The notes under the pieces are model-generated. The model had not been told where the DNA came from and made no database searches. It was given only the letters and a program-made list of their open reading frames with translations. Made by a program: the position numbers and the translations under genes. From NCBI RefSeq assembly GCF_014653115.1, contig NZ_BNAD01000001.1, positions 434,001-498,000 of the forward strand: a DNA stretch of 64,000 nt, written 5' to 3'. The stretch is from Nocardioides flavus (ex Wang et al. 2016). GTDB lineage: Bacteria > Actinomycetota > Actinomycetes > Propionibacteriales > Nocardioidaceae. Below, in pieces: positions 16,400 through 26,756 of this stretch. Position 1 is the first letter of the stretch. Each line of letters starts with the position of its first letter.

Positions 16400-17134
16400 A
16401 TGCGCCTCCCCTCCATCCGCCGCCCGTCCCCGTCCATGGCCGTCGCCGTGATGGCCCTGGTCGTGGCCTCCACCGGCACGTCGTACGCCACCGGGCTCAT
16501 CGGCTCCGCGGACATCCGCAACAACTCCGTGCAGTCCCAGGACATCAAGAACCGCACGATCCAGGGCAAGGACGTCAAGACCGGCACCATCGGGGCCAAG
16601 CAGGTCAAGGACGGCTCCCTGCGGGCCCGCGACTTCAAGGACGGGCAGCTGCCCGCCGGCGCACAGGGTCCGGCCGGCCCGGCCGGGGTCGGCAGGTGGG
16701 CGCTCGTCGACGCGACCGGCGCGATCGTCGCCCAGTCGGGCGGCTTCAGCGTGACCGCCGCCTACCCGACCCTCGCCCCGGCGGGCGCCGACGTGGCGGG
16801 TCTGCGCGCCAACGGCAACGTCTACATCAACGCCGGGGAGAACCTCTCGAACAACGGGATCCTGGCGGTCGTGGCGCTCCAGAACACCGTCGACCAGAAC
16901 GGCGACACGATCACCAACGGCCGTGCCCCCGGCGCGGACGCCAACCCGGAGTTCTCCGGCGAGATCTCCGCCGCGATGTGCCAGCCCGGCGTCGTCAACT
17001 GCGCACCCCCCGGCACCGGCAACGCCAACCACCTGGTGGTCAGCCCGCGCAACAGCGACGGCAGCGTCACCGAGGACGGCACCCGCAAGCGCTTCTACGT
17101 CGTGGTGACCGGGGACTCCTCCGACCGTGGCTGA
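16400..17134 (+). CDS. Secreted repeat protein with degenerate pentapeptide-like and collagen-like segments
   Basis: 244 aa. An N-terminal signal or anchor (about residues 12-35, MAVAVMALVVASTGTSYATG) is followed by a run of degenerate units of the type DIRNNSV, DIKNRTI, DVKTGTI, QVKDGSL, DFKDGQL at about 38-85, then a short GPAGPAG collagen-like stretch and a 150-residue beta-rich C-terminal domain. Proteins of this layout are common in actinobacteria and are thought to be surface or secreted structural proteins; function is unknown. GAAGG lies upstream of the ATG. An upstream extension would include the repeat region and is rejected. Confidence 0.7.
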   Translation: MRLPSIRRPSPSMAVAVMALVVASTGTSYATGLIGSADIRNNSVQSQDIKNRTIQGKDVKTGTIGAKQVKDGSLRARDFKDGQLPAGAQGPAGPAGVGRWALVDATGAIVAQSGGFSVTAAYPTLAPAGADVAGLRANGNVYINAGENLSNNGILAVVALQNTVDQNGDTITNGRAPGADANPEFSGEISAAMCQPGVVNCAPPGTGNANHLVVSPRNSDGSVTEDGTRKRFYVVVTGDSSDRG

Positions 17135-17170
17135 GGCACCGGCCGCCGGCCCCTGCGGTAGACAGGGACC

Positions 17171-17911
17171 GTGCGCCTGCTCGAGGACCTGACCGCCCGG
17201 CTGCGCCACGCGCTGGCCGGGCGGCCGGCCGTGCCCGAGCCAGCGCCGGTCTCGGCGCCACGGGCTCAGCCGCCCATCGGCACCCACGCCCGGCCGGTTC
17301 GCGGCTGGGTGCAGCCCGACCGGCGGTCGTGCGGCGCGGCCTGCCTCGTCGTCTCCCGCGCGCTGGGGGACCCGTCGTACGCCGCCTGGCTGGAGACCGG
17401 CGAGGTCGCCGGGCGGCCGCGGGACCGCCGTACGCCGGGGCGGCGGTTCGCCGACGAGGTCCTCGCCACCCACGTGCGCACCAACCGGTGGATCGACGCC
17501 CTCGGCCGCCCGCAGTGGGCCTGGCCGCGGGGGCTCGGCACGCCGCCGTGGTCGCTGGCCCGCGAGCTCACCGCGACCGGCGGCACCAGCCCGCCGGGCA
17601 CCGGTCACCGCGTGCTCACCGTGTCGCCGCGACGGCACGGTGAGGCGTACGACGTGGTCACGCGCGCCGTCGCACACGGCCACGCGGTGCCGCTCTACGT
17701 CGGGACCCGGCTGCTGCCACGCCACGTCGTGCTCGTGGTCGGCGGGGACGCGGCCGCGCTGGAGGCGTACGACCCGAGCAGTGGGCGGACCGTACGACTG
17801 CCACGCGAGGACTTCGTCCGCGGCCACCTGGAGGTCGCGGGGTGGTCCGAGCCCTGGTTCGCGGTGCTGGCGCGCGGCGGGGCGACGCCTGGGGCAGACT
17901 GGCGCCCGTGA
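17171..17911 (+). CDS. C39/papain-like cysteine peptidase-fold protein
   Basis: 246 aa without a clear signal peptide. A cysteine peptidase-like triad can be drawn: Gln48 and Cys54 in [13 protein letters not shown], His185 in [12 protein letters not shown] and Asp201 in EAYDPSSGR. This is the C39-like order (Gln, Cys, His, Asp). It could be a peptidase or a non-peptidase relative acting on a peptide or thioester. TAGACA ends 6 nt before GTG 17171, which suggests leaderless expression. Its end overlaps the UDP-glucose dehydrogenase start (GTGA), so the two are coupled. Fold assignment is from motifs only. Confidence 0.6.
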   Translation: MRLLEDLTARLRHALAGRPAVPEPAPVSAPRAQPPIGTHARPVRGWVQPDRRSCGAACLVVSRALGDPSYAAWLETGEVAGRPRDRRTPGRRFADEVLATHVRTNRWIDALGRPQWAWPRGLGTPPWSLARELTATGGTSPPGTGHRVLTVSPRRHGEAYDVVTRAVAHGHAVPLYVGTRLLPRHVVLVVGGDAAALEAYDPSSGRTVRLPREDFVRGHLEVAGWSEPWFAVLARGGATPGADWRP

Positions 17912-19080
17912 CCACGAAGATCTCCGTCGCCGGGCTCGGCTACGTCGGACTGTCCATGGCCGTGCTCCTCGCGCGGCACAACAGCGTGGTCGGCCTCGAC
18001 CTGGACGAGGAGCGCATCGAGCGGCTGCGTCGCGGCGAGAGCCCGATCCACGACGACGACATCTCGCGCTTCCTCGCCGAGGAGGACCTCGACCTCACGT
18101 TCACCACGGAGGCCGAGGCGGCGCACGCCGGCGCCGACTTCGTGATCATCGCGACCCCGACCAACTACGACCCGGTCACCAACTACTTCGACACCGGCTC
18201 GATCGAGGCGGTGATGCGCGACGTCCTGCGCATCAACCCCGACGCGACGATGGTCGTGAAGTCGACGGTGCCGGTGGGCTACATCGACGACGTACGCCGC
18301 CGCCTGGGCACCGACGCGGTGATCTTCTCCCCCGAGTTCCTGCGCGAGGGCCGCGCGCTGCACGACAACCTGCACCCCGCGCGGATCGTGGTGGGCGAGG
18401 ACTCCGAGCGGGCCCGCGCCTTCGCCGGGCTGCTCCTCAAGGGCGCCGACGCCGACGACGTGCCGGTGCTCTTCACCGAGCCGACCGAGGCCGAGGCGAT
18501 CAAGCTGTTCGCCAACACCTACCTCGCGATGCGGGTGGCCTACTTCAACGAGCTCGACTCCTTCGCCCTCTCGCGCGGCCTCGACAGCCGGCAGATCATC
18601 GACGGCGTCGGTCTCGACCCGCGCATCGGCACGCACTACAACAACCCGTCCTTCGGCTACGGCGGCTACTGCCTGCCCAAGGACACCAAGCAGCTGCTCG
18701 CCAACTACTCCGACGTCCCGCAGACCCTGATCTCCGCGATCGTCGAGGCCAACACGACGCGCAAGGACTTCATCGCCTTCGACATCCTCGACCGCGCCCC
18801 GCGCGTCGTCGGCATCCACCGCCTGATCATGAAGGCCGGCTCCGACAACTTCCGCGAGTCGTCGGTGCAGGGGATCATGAAGCGGCTCAAGGGCAAGGGC
18901 GTCGAGGTCGTCGTGTACGAGCCCGAGCTCGGCCTCGACGAGTGGTTCGGCTCGGAGGTCACCAGCGACCTCGCCGCCTTCAAGGAGCGCGCCGACGTCA
19001 TCGTTGCCAACCGGATGGTCGAGGAGCTCGCCGACGTCCGGGACAAGGTCTACACCCGCGACCTCTTCGGCTCCGACTGA
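17908..19080 (+). CDS. ugd: UDP-glucose 6-dehydrogenase
   Basis: 390 aa, the short bacterial form. NAD-binding [14 protein letters not shown] is at the N-terminus; Lys199 lies in [20 protein letters not shown] and the catalytic Cys255 in [15 protein letters not shown]. It oxidises UDP-glucose to UDP-glucuronate, a precursor for acidic surface glycans. The start GTG 17908 overlaps the previous stop by 4 bp; an upstream start would remain inside that gene. The three glycosyltransferases that face it (19313-23619) may use its product. Confidence 0.92.
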   Translation: MTTKISVAGLGYVGLSMAVLLARHNSVVGLDLDEERIERLRRGESPIHDDDISRFLAEEDLDLTFTTEAEAAHAGADFVIIATPTNYDPVTNYFDTGSIEAVMRDVLRINPDATMVVKSTVPVGYIDDVRRRLGTDAVIFSPEFLREGRALHDNLHPARIVVGEDSERARAFAGLLLKGADADDVPVLFTEPTEAEAIKLFANTYLAMRVAYFNELDSFALSRGLDSRQIIDGVGLDPRIGTHYNNPSFGYGGYCLPKDTKQLLANYSDVPQTLISAIVEANTTRKDFIAFDILDRAPRVVGIHRLIMKAGSDNFRESSVQGIMKRLKGKGVEVVVYEPELGLDEWFGSEVTSDLAAFKERADVIVANRMVEELADVRDKVYTRDLFGSD

Positions 19081-19128
19081 CATCCGTCGCGCCCTCGACC
19101 ACGGGCTGCGGACGCCCTCAGCCCGCGG

Positions 19129-19223
19129 GGTAGTCCAGTGGCGAGCTGTCGTGGCCGGGCGGTAGTCCAGTGGCGAACTGTCGTCAGGAGGGTCCTCGGA
19201 CGACCTTTGGCCACTGGACTACC
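19129..19223. repeat. GTAGTCCAGTGGC repeat cluster between convergent genes (family R1)
   Basis: Direct copies of GGTAGTCCAGTGGCGA start at 19129 and 19161, and an inverted copy is at 19210-19223. The last two form a perfect 14-bp stem. A smaller hairpin TTGAGTC/GACTCAA (19261-19281) follows. It lies between the converging ugd and glycosyltransferase genes and probably acts as a bidirectional terminator. The 232-bp gap holds no gene. Confidence 0.85.
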
Positions 19224-19312
19224 GGCGGCGCGCGCTCGGGCGACACGCCCGGGATGCACGTTGAGTCTCTGGGCGACTCAAGGGCAAGGGTCGGCGGAGA
19301 CCGACCTCGGGC

Positions 19313-20890
19313 TCAGCGGCGGCGGCCGAACAACCCGCGCCTGTGCTCGGACTCCGCGGGCGCCTCGGCGGGGCGTACGGCGGGGCGTACGGCGGTGGTG
19401 CCGTCGGCGTTGCCGAGGGCCTTGCGCAGCCGCTTCTCCGACTTCGCGGGGTCCATCGGGGGGCGCGCGCCGAGGACGAACCGCTCGACCACGCGCTCGT
19501 CGACCGGCACCCAGCCGACCTCGGCGGCGGGATAGGTCTTCACGCCGAAGGACTCCTCGAGCAGCGCCTCGCGGTCCTCGCCCTCCTCGGCGAGCCGTGC
19601 CACGCGCGCCAGCGCCGAGGTGCGCTCGAGCCGCGCGGTCGCGCCCGAGTCGTACGTCAGCACGCGGGCGCCGTGGTGGGTGCGCTCGAGGTCGTCGAGC
19701 AGCGCCGCCAGCGCCGGGGGCAGCGGGGCCATCGACGCGTCCGGGATCCTCAGCACGAACTCGGCGTCGGAACCGTCCGGCGCCGACTCCACCAGGCGGA
19801 CGCGCGGCTCGTGGACGTAGGAGCGGTGCACCAGCCGGGTCTCGAGGACCGGGTCCTCGACAGGCTGGACCCGGTCGTCGTGGACGCTCGACCACGGTCC
19901 GACCACCGTGACCCGGAGGTCGGGGACGTCGCCGTCAAGCAGCGAGTCGACGAGGTGGATCGTCTCGTCGGCGGGACCGGCCTCCAGGACGACCTCGAGG
20001 TAGGGCACCTGGTAGGTGCGCCCGCGCCGGTTGCGCTTGGGCCGCATCGTGGGCACGAGGTCGGCGAGGTAGGGGTCGTTGAAGCGGTTGACCTGCTCGG
20101 CGCGACGCAGCACCTGCGACCGGCCGAGGTGCCAGCTGCGGGCCTCCCGGTCGACGACGAAGACGCCGCCCGCCTGGGCGAGCGAATGGCCCAGGTGCAT
20201 GTCCTCGCCGAGGCGCAGCGTGCGGTCGAAGCCGTCGGAGTCGAGGTAGAGCGCCTTCGTCACCGAGCCGGTCATGCCGATGTGGTAGCGCTGGGCGCGC
20301 GGGCCGGCGGTGCGCAGGTCGTCGGTCTTGGCCCAGTAGTCCTCGACCCACTGGTGCCGCTCGTGCTCCTGGTCGGGGAAGAGGTCGCCCGCCTCGCCGG
20401 CCGCGACCCGGTCGCGCACGGTCGCGGGATCCAAGTCGAGCAGCCAGGTCGGGTCGACGAACAGCTTCGAGCCGCCCGGCACGGCGTAGTCGACGAGGTG
20501 GTGCCAGCGCGCGTGCGCCTCTACCTCCTCGCGGTAGGCCAGCATGTCGGCGTCGTACCAGTGCAGGACGTCGCCGTCGGCCGCGAGCGCGCCGAGGTGG
20601 CAGGCGTTGGCGCGGCCCCAGCCCTCCTCGACCCGGATCAGCCGGGTGTTGTCGGGGCGTACGTCCGGCAGCTCCTGCGGCGGCGAGCTCTGGTCGTCGA
20701 CGACCAGGACCTCGAGCAGGTGCGCGGGGTAGGACTGCGCGGCGAGGCCAGCCAGGACGTAGGGCAGGGTGCGCTGGTAGTTGAACGTCGGGACGACGAC
20801 GGTCACCGACAAGGTCGGCTCCCACGCGCCGAGGGTCGCGGGAGCCAGCGACCCCCAGTCGTTGTGCCGCACCACCGGCTGCCGCGCCAT
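19313..20890 (-). CDS. Family 2 glycosyltransferase
   Basis: 525 aa. The GT-A domain begins VTVVVPTFNYQRTLPYVLAGL (about residues 29-49), with the nucleotide-sugar motif VVDDQSS and the metal-binding HWYDADMLAY. A further segment GEDMHLGHSLAQAGG fits the ED..L acceptor-side motif. The C-terminal 250 residues are unusual and not recognised. It is the last gene of a four-gene operon, 3 bp after the previous glycosyltransferase gene. Probably cytoplasmic and involved in a cell-surface glycan; donor unknown. Confidence 0.85.
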   Translation of the reverse strand: MARQPVVRHNDWGSLAPATLGAWEPTLSVTVVVPTFNYQRTLPYVLAGLAAQSYPAHLLEVLVVDDQSSPPQELPDVRPDNTRLIRVEEGWGRANACHLGALAADGDVLHWYDADMLAYREEVEAHARWHHLVDYAVPGGSKLFVDPTWLLDLDPATVRDRVAAGEAGDLFPDQEHERHQWVEDYWAKTDDLRTAGPRAQRYHIGMTGSVTKALYLDSDGFDRTLRLGEDMHLGHSLAQAGGVFVVDREARSWHLGRSQVLRRAEQVNRFNDPYLADLVPTMRPKRNRRGRTYQVPYLEVVLEAGPADETIHLVDSLLDGDVPDLRVTVVGPWSSVHDDRVQPVEDPVLETRLVHRSYVHEPRVRLVESAPDGSDAEFVLRIPDASMAPLPPALAALLDDLERTHHGARVLTYDSGATARLERTSALARVARLAEEGEDREALLEESFGVKTYPAAEVGWVPVDERVVERFVLGARPPMDPAKSEKRLRKALGNADGTTAVRPAVRPAEAPAESEHRRGLFGRRR

Positions 20891-20893
20891 GTC

Positions 20894-22684
20894 CTAGCTC
20901 CCCCCTGTCGAGTCCTGGTCGGGCCGGTCGACCGGGTCGACCTCCAGCGCCAGGCTGGGCCGGAAGCCCGGCCACTCCACTGCCACGATGTCAGGCCGAC
21001 GGAACTCCTCGTCGTCGCGCTGCCAGGTGTGTCCGGCGCCGGTGCGCCGCAGCACGTAGCCGAGGCCGTGCGTGCGGTAGATCCGGCCGCCGGCCGCCTC
21101 GACGCCTGCGAGCAGCTGGGCGTCGACGAACTTGCGCACCCGGCGGAAGTCGCCGAGCGAGTGCAGCAGGCCGCGGTCGAGCAGGAGCGTGCCACCGGCG
21201 ACGAAGCGGGCGAAGACCTCGGAGGGGTGCTTGCGACGCACCGTGAGCGCCTCGCGCTCGTCGTTGGCGTGGAGGTAGACGAACTCCGAGGGCATGCCGA
21301 CCACGTCGGCGCCGGAGAACCGGCGGGCCATCAGCAGGTCGTGCACGGCGTCGGGGGCGTACCAGTCGTCGTCGTCGACCTTGAGCAGCACCTCGCTCGA
21401 CGCGGCGCGCGCGGCGGCGGTGAGCACGTCGCCGAAGAACGCGGGCTGGTCGAAGGTGAGCACTTGGTGCGGTCGGTCGCCCAGCACCCGGCGTACGACC
21501 TCGCGGTCGGGTTCGAAGCCGTGGGCGGCCAGCACCAGCTCGACCTCGGCGCCGCGCTGGCGGGCCACCTGGCGCAGCGCGAACTCGAGCATCTCGGGAC
21601 GCCGGGTCGCGAGCAGCGCGCTGACCGGCGGCAGGGCCACGTGGCGTACGCCCGCGCGCGAGGCCAGCGCGGAGCGCCAGGCCAGCGTCGAGTGGTGGTC
21701 GAAGGCCGCGCGCCGCACGGCGAGGCTGTGCTCCTCGCGCCGCAGCGGGTCGTCGAGGTCGACCTCGGCGTCGAGCGCCTCGGCCAGCGGCGGGGCCACG
21801 TCGAGGACGCCCTCGGTGACGAGCGGGACGCCGGAGATCGCCAGCGCGAGCAGGTCGGCGGTGCGGGTGTCGGCCGGCAGGCGTACGCCCTGGAAGGCGC
21901 GGGCCGCGGCCACGACGCCCTCGGTGACCGGCCCGCGGGTGATCCGGGCGAGGTCGACGACGGGGTGGTGCCAGTCCTTGCGGAAGCCGACCGGGTTGAA
22001 CACGCGCTCGTCGACCGGCTCCGGACCCGGGTCGGTGACGACCGTCGGCGCACGGTCGATGACGTGGTGCGGCTCGACGCTCTGCTGGGAGGCGGCTCGT
22101 CGGCGGGCCACGACCACGTCCGGCGGCACGTCGCGCTCGACGGCACCGGCGCCCGCCACGTCGGGCAGCAGCACGGCGCGGGCGTCGAGGCCGGGAGCGG
22201 CGGGACGCCCGGCGTACGAGACGACGACGCCGCCGTGCGTGGTGTCGCCGGGTCCGGCGGCCTGCCGGGCCATCTCCATCACGACGAGCTGGGCGCGGGC
22301 GCCGCTGGCGAAGCGGGCCACGGTGAGCACTCCGCGGCCGCCGGCCTCGCGGGCCGCGAGGTGCACCAGCCGCGGCCACTCGGGCCGGGGCACCAGCACC
22401 CACGGGGTGGGCGCGTCGGTGAGCCAGCAGGCCACGGCCTTGCACTGCCCGAGCAGCGGCACGGCGCTCGCCATCCGGCGCAGACGTGCGCGGTCGGCCG
22501 CTACCACCAGCACCGAGCCCCAGCCCTTGCGGGGGCCGGTGAGCGCGGACAGCGGGACGATGGTCGGCTCGATCCCGGGCACGTCCTCGATCCCGTGCAG
22601 CGCGTCGAGCGCGAGGGCGTCGGAGTCGTCGACCAGGACCAGCGTGGGGCCGGGCAGCCGGACGTCGTGGAGGGGATGCGTCAC
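20894..22684 (-). CDS. Large glycosyltransferase, C-terminal GT-A domain
   Basis: 596 aa. The N-terminal 330 residues are Ala-rich and resemble a glycosyltransferase-like fold without clear motifs (GFRKDWHHPVVDLARITRG and ADLLALAISGVPLV recall a spore-protein-like or GT-B part). The C-terminal third holds a GT-A domain: RRPEMLEFALRQVARQRGAEVELVLAAHG and the DxD-type VLLKVDDDDWYAPDAVHDLL. The start GTG 22684 overlaps the next gene upstream (GTGA). A tandem of two GT-like modules would be consistent with adding two sugars, which is inferred. Confidence 0.8.
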   Translation of the reverse strand: MTHPLHDVRLPGPTLVLVDDSDALALDALHGIEDVPGIEPTIVPLSALTGPRKGWGSVLVVAADRARLRRMASAVPLLGQCKAVACWLTDAPTPWVLVPRPEWPRLVHLAAREAGGRGVLTVARFASGARAQLVVMEMARQAAGPGDTTHGGVVVSYAGRPAAPGLDARAVLLPDVAGAGAVERDVPPDVVVARRRAASQQSVEPHHVIDRAPTVVTDPGPEPVDERVFNPVGFRKDWHHPVVDLARITRGPVTEGVVAAARAFQGVRLPADTRTADLLALAISGVPLVTEGVLDVAPPLAEALDAEVDLDDPLRREEHSLAVRRAAFDHHSTLAWRSALASRAGVRHVALPPVSALLATRRPEMLEFALRQVARQRGAEVELVLAAHGFEPDREVVRRVLGDRPHQVLTFDQPAFFGDVLTAAARAASSEVLLKVDDDDWYAPDAVHDLLMARRFSGADVVGMPSEFVYLHANDEREALTVRRKHPSEVFARFVAGGTLLLDRGLLHSLGDFRRVRKFVDAQLLAGVEAAGGRIYRTHGLGYVLRRTGAGHTWQRDDEEFRRPDIVAVEWPGFRPSLALEVDPVDRPDQDSTGGS

Positions 22685-23619
22685 GGTCGCACGCGCTCCT
22701 TCAGGGTGGCGGGCAGGGAGTGCTGCACCAGCGGGCGCGGCTGGCGCCACAGCCAGTCGCGGCTGACGTGGTCGATGATGTGGACGCCCGGGGGCGCGGT
22801 CACCTTCACGAGGCCGCCGAGCGCCTCGGGGTCGCCGTTGCGGATCGCCTCGTCGACCTCGAACTCGCGCAGCTTGCGGTAGAGCCGGGTGTTGGTGAAG
22901 TCGACGCCGTCGCGGCGCCAGTGGGCGTACTCGTCGGCGTCGAGCCACTTCACCTCGAGCACCAGGCCCTGCTGCAGCACGATCCGCTCGACGCCGGGCG
23001 GGAACTCGCGCAGCTCCCAGTCGAAGGCCTTCACGAAGGTGAAGTCGGGTCCCATGGGGTAGACCCACGGCTCGAGGAAGCGCAGCGACAGGTCGAGCCA
23101 GCCCGTGGACTCGTCCACCACCGTCAGCGGGTGGCGCGGCATCGCGACGATCGCCCGCGTCGACTGCAGCTGCCACGACAGGTCGCGCAGGATGCCGGTG
23201 CCCTCCGGGGTGAGCACCATGTCGCCGTCCCACTTCATCGAGTACGTGGTGCGGACGTGGGAGAAGCACCAGTTGTAGAAGTGGGTGAGCGAGTGGACGC
23301 TCGTGGCCGGGGTTGCGAGGTGCTCGCCCCCCGCGCGCGAGACCCGGTGGGGGTAGTCCAGGACCGTGAGGCGATCGGTCGCCCCGCACTCGTCGGCGAC
23401 GCGCCGTGCCACGTCGGCCGTGCCGTCGTCGGACCCGTTGTCCACCACCAGCACGTGGTCGACCGCCGCGAAGATCGGCGGCAGCACCCACGGCAGGTTG
23501 CGCGCCTCGTTGCGCACCCGGAAGACGCACGTCAGCCCCGGCACCAGCGGCTCGCCGGACGTCCACGGCCACGTGACGTCGTACGCCGGGTCTCCCTCGA
23601 GCGACGCGATGTCGGGCAT
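22681..23619 (-). CDS. Family 2 glycosyltransferase
   Basis: 312 aa. GT-A features: GLTCVFRVRNEARNLPWVLP at the start, VLVVDNGSDDGTADVARR and the metal site MKWDGDMVLTPEG. It contains a long acceptor region with WVYPMGPDFTFVKAF. The ATG at 23619 shares its first base with the stop of the sulfotransferase gene (TGATG), so both are translated together. Donor sugar unknown; placement beside a sulfotransferase suggests a sulfated glycan. Confidence 0.85.
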   Translation of the reverse strand: MPDIASLEGDPAYDVTWPWTSGEPLVPGLTCVFRVRNEARNLPWVLPPIFAAVDHVLVVDNGSDDGTADVARRVADECGATDRLTVLDYPHRVSRAGGEHLATPATSVHSLTHFYNWCFSHVRTTYSMKWDGDMVLTPEGTGILRDLSWQLQSTRAIVAMPRHPLTVVDESTGWLDLSLRFLEPWVYPMGPDFTFVKAFDWELREFPPGVERIVLQQGLVLEVKWLDADEYAHWRRDGVDFTNTRLYRKLREFEVDEAIRNGDPEALGGLVKVTAPPGVHIIDHVSRDWLWRQPRPLVQHSLPATLKERVRP

Positions 23620-24683
23620 CAGGCGGGTCCCTGGGGGCGCTCCCGGCCCATCGCCCTGCGCAGCTTCTGCCGGGCCGCGGGCGGCACCATGGCCCGTACG
23701 GCGTGGGGGACGCGGTCGGCTGCGGACCGGGGGGCCTGCTGGCCCGCCTCGCGCCGCGCCTCGGCGGCAGCCGTACGCCGCTGGGCGACGACGGTGGAGT
23801 GCGCGAACGCCTCGGCCTCGGCGTACTGCCCGGCATAGGCCGTGCGGAGCTGGTCGCACCACTCCTGGTTCTTCGCGGAGTCGTCGGAGGCGATGGCGTC
23901 GAGCGCCTGCCAGGTCTCGTCGGCGAGCTCGCGCAGCCGGTCCGGCACGCCGATGTCGTCCCAGGTCATGGTCACGCGGCGCAGCGACGGGTCGATGAAG
24001 CGGTGCACCTCGGCGATGTCGACGGCCATCGCCGTCTTGACCCCGGCCAGGTCGAACGCCTCGCCGAGCGCGAAGACCGGCTGGGTCCAGTCGTCGAGGA
24101 GGTCGCCGTAGCGGACGAAGGCGCGCTGCTGGCCGCGGGTGGCGCGCTCGGTGTGGAGCATCATGTTGATCCACGCGGCGGTGCGGGTGACGGCGCCCTG
24201 GTCGGAGCCGGCACCCATCCGCCCGTAGTAGGTCTGCTTGGAGCCGACCACCTCGGTGACCGGTCGCAGCATCGTGACGTAGGACGACGTGGCGTCGCAG
24301 CGGTCGGCCGCCGCGCGCCACAGGCCGAGGAACCACGACGCCCGCGGGTCCTTGATGACGAGCTCGTCGGCGAGCGAGAACTGCTCCTCCAGGCACGCCG
24401 CGACGCGCGCGCGGGTGGCGTGGTCGCCGCTGGTGGTGCCGGTGTCGAGCCAGGCACGCGGGCGGGCGTCGGAGACCTGCACGTTGCTCACGCGCAGGAG
24501 CTCGGTGTGGAGGTCGACGACCCAGCGCGGCTCACCGAACCCCTTGGGGTTGGTGGCGTCGGCGACCACCTCGGGCTGCGGGACGTGCAGGCCCAGGGTG
24601 CGCAGGGTGCCGGCCATCGTGCTCGTGCCACTGCGACCCGAGCCGACGACGAACACGACACGTCGACTGCTGGGCTCGGTCAT
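23619..24683 (-). CDS. Sulfotransferase-family protein
   Basis: 354 aa. It starts with the PAPS-binding P-loop FVVGSGRSGTSTMAGTL (about residues 10-26) and has the 3'-phosphate-binding stretch LVIKDPRASWFLGLW and a downstream VTMLRPVTEVVGSK. The C-terminal 60 residues are basic and Ala-rich, possibly membrane-facing. It would move sulfate to a glycan or lipid. TAGGCT ends 7 nt before the ATG, so this is the operon's first gene and may be leaderless. Target unknown. Confidence 0.83.
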   Translation of the reverse strand: MTEPSSRRVVFVVGSGRSGTSTMAGTLRTLGLHVPQPEVVADATNPKGFGEPRWVVDLHTELLRVSNVQVSDARPRAWLDTGTTSGDHATRARVAACLEEQFSLADELVIKDPRASWFLGLWRAAADRCDATSSYVTMLRPVTEVVGSKQTYYGRMGAGSDQGAVTRTAAWINMMLHTERATRGQQRAFVRYGDLLDDWTQPVFALGEAFDLAGVKTAMAVDIAEVHRFIDPSLRRVTMTWDDIGVPDRLRELADETWQALDAIASDDSAKNQEWCDQLRTAYAGQYAEAEAFAHSTVVAQRRTAAAEARREAGQQAPRSAADRVPHAVRAMVPPAARQKLRRAMGRERPQGPA

Positions 24684-24728
24684 GCGAGAGAGCCTATCGG
24701 TGGGTCTCGGTCGCTCCGCCGCTGGTGA

Positions 24729-24782
24729 GCGAGCACCACCGGTTTGGCGAGCACCGCCGCTTGGGCGAGCACCGCCGGTTGA
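24729..24782. repeat. Three tandem 18-bp units beside the GIY-YIG gene
   Basis: GCGAGCACC(A/G)CCG-type units start at 24729, 24747 and 24765, differing at a few positions. The third merges with the left bracketing element at 24777. The gap 24684-24877 holds only these repeats and the nuclease promoter. Confidence 0.85.
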
Positions 24783-24813
24783 GCCGGGCGAGGAACGAGC
24801 CCGAGTCGAAACC
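24777..24813. repeat. Left bracketing element, GGTTGAGC...GTCGAAACC
   Basis: 37 bp that begin GGTTGAGC and end GTCGAAACC. The element at 25189-25223 has the same ends in reverse orientation (GGTTTCGAC...GCTCAACC). The core differs, but both are rich in GAGC/GCTC. Confidence 0.75.
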
Positions 24814-24877
24814 AAGGTCATCCACAGATGTGCGGACGGACCTGTCCCGGCGCTCGCGCACCGGTTGTCATGGACGA

Positions 24878-25180
24878 ATGCCGTGGACCTACATCGTCGA
24901 ATGCGCAGACGGGAGCTTCTACGTCGGAAGCACCTGGGACCTCGAGCGCCGCATCTCCGAGCACAACGAGGGACTGGGGGCGGCGTACACCAAGCGCCGG
25001 CGGCCCGTCGTGCTCGTCTGGGCCGCCGACTTCGAGCGTGTGGACGAGGCGTACGCGTACGAGAAGCGCCTGCAAGGCTGGCGGCGAGACAAGCGGATTG
25101 CACTCATCGAGGGTTGTGAGGCGGACCTGCCGGCCCTGGCGCGCGGCTACTGGCGAACACCTCCTCGTACGACGCCGTGA
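24878..25180 (+). CDS. GIY-YIG nuclease-family small protein
   Basis: 100 aa, a stand-alone GIY-YIG domain: TYIVECADGSFYVGSTWDLE carries the Tyr5 and Tyr15-Val-Gly pair, Arg24/25 follow in LERRISEHNEG, and Glu62 lies in AYEKRLQGW. These are the expected catalytic positions. The ATG is preceded by a -10-like TGTCAT with a 6-nt gap. The gene is flanked on both sides by inverted copies of the same repeat ends, which resembles REP-associated nuclease arrangements. No restriction or repair partner is adjacent. Family firm; cellular role unknown. Confidence 0.85.
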   Translation: MPWTYIVECADGSFYVGSTWDLERRISEHNEGLGAAYTKRRRPVVLVWAADFERVDEAYAYEKRLQGWRRDKRIALIEGCEADLPALARGYWRTPPRTTP

Positions 25181-25188
25181 GGCGCCTC

Positions 25189-25223
25189 GGTTTCGACACG
25201 CTCGCTGCGCTCGCTGCTCAACC
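25189..25223. repeat. Right bracketing element, GGTTTCGAC...GCTCAACC
   Basis: 35 bp with internal CGCTCGCTGCGCTCGCTG symmetry. I recall this element as frequent in Nocardioides-type genomes, but copy number was not checked here. It is inverted relative to the copy at 24777-24813. Confidence 0.8.
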
Positions 25224-25261
25224 AGCGGGTCCACGCCCGGTGCTCCACCGTCACCTGGCGC

Positions 25262-26611
<1,350 letters not shown>

Positions 26612-26618
26612 ACCCGCG

Positions 26619-26645
26619 AAGATATCGGCATGACAGGGGCCCTGT
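26619..26645 (-). promoter_or_regulatory. bglA promoter with 13-bp palindrome
   Basis: TATCTT (26619-26624 on the minus strand) is 7 nt from the GTG. The palindrome ACAGGGGCCCTGT (26633-26645) covers the place where a -35 box would be, a likely operator for a sugar-responsive repressor. The rest of the 145-bp gap to the next gene shows nothing else. Confidence 0.5.
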
Positions 26646-26756
26646 ACGCCGGATCCCAGAGGTCGGCCGCGACGCGCCGGGTGCGGGTCGTTTGAACCGG
26701 GCACAACGGTGGAAGGTTCGTTCGTGGGAGACGGCAGCCACACCACAGGGGGACTC

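Noticed and set aside
21495..21515. tRNA-like GGTTCGA motif
   Set aside because: It lies within the glycosyltransferase reading frame and no cloverleaf can be drawn around it.
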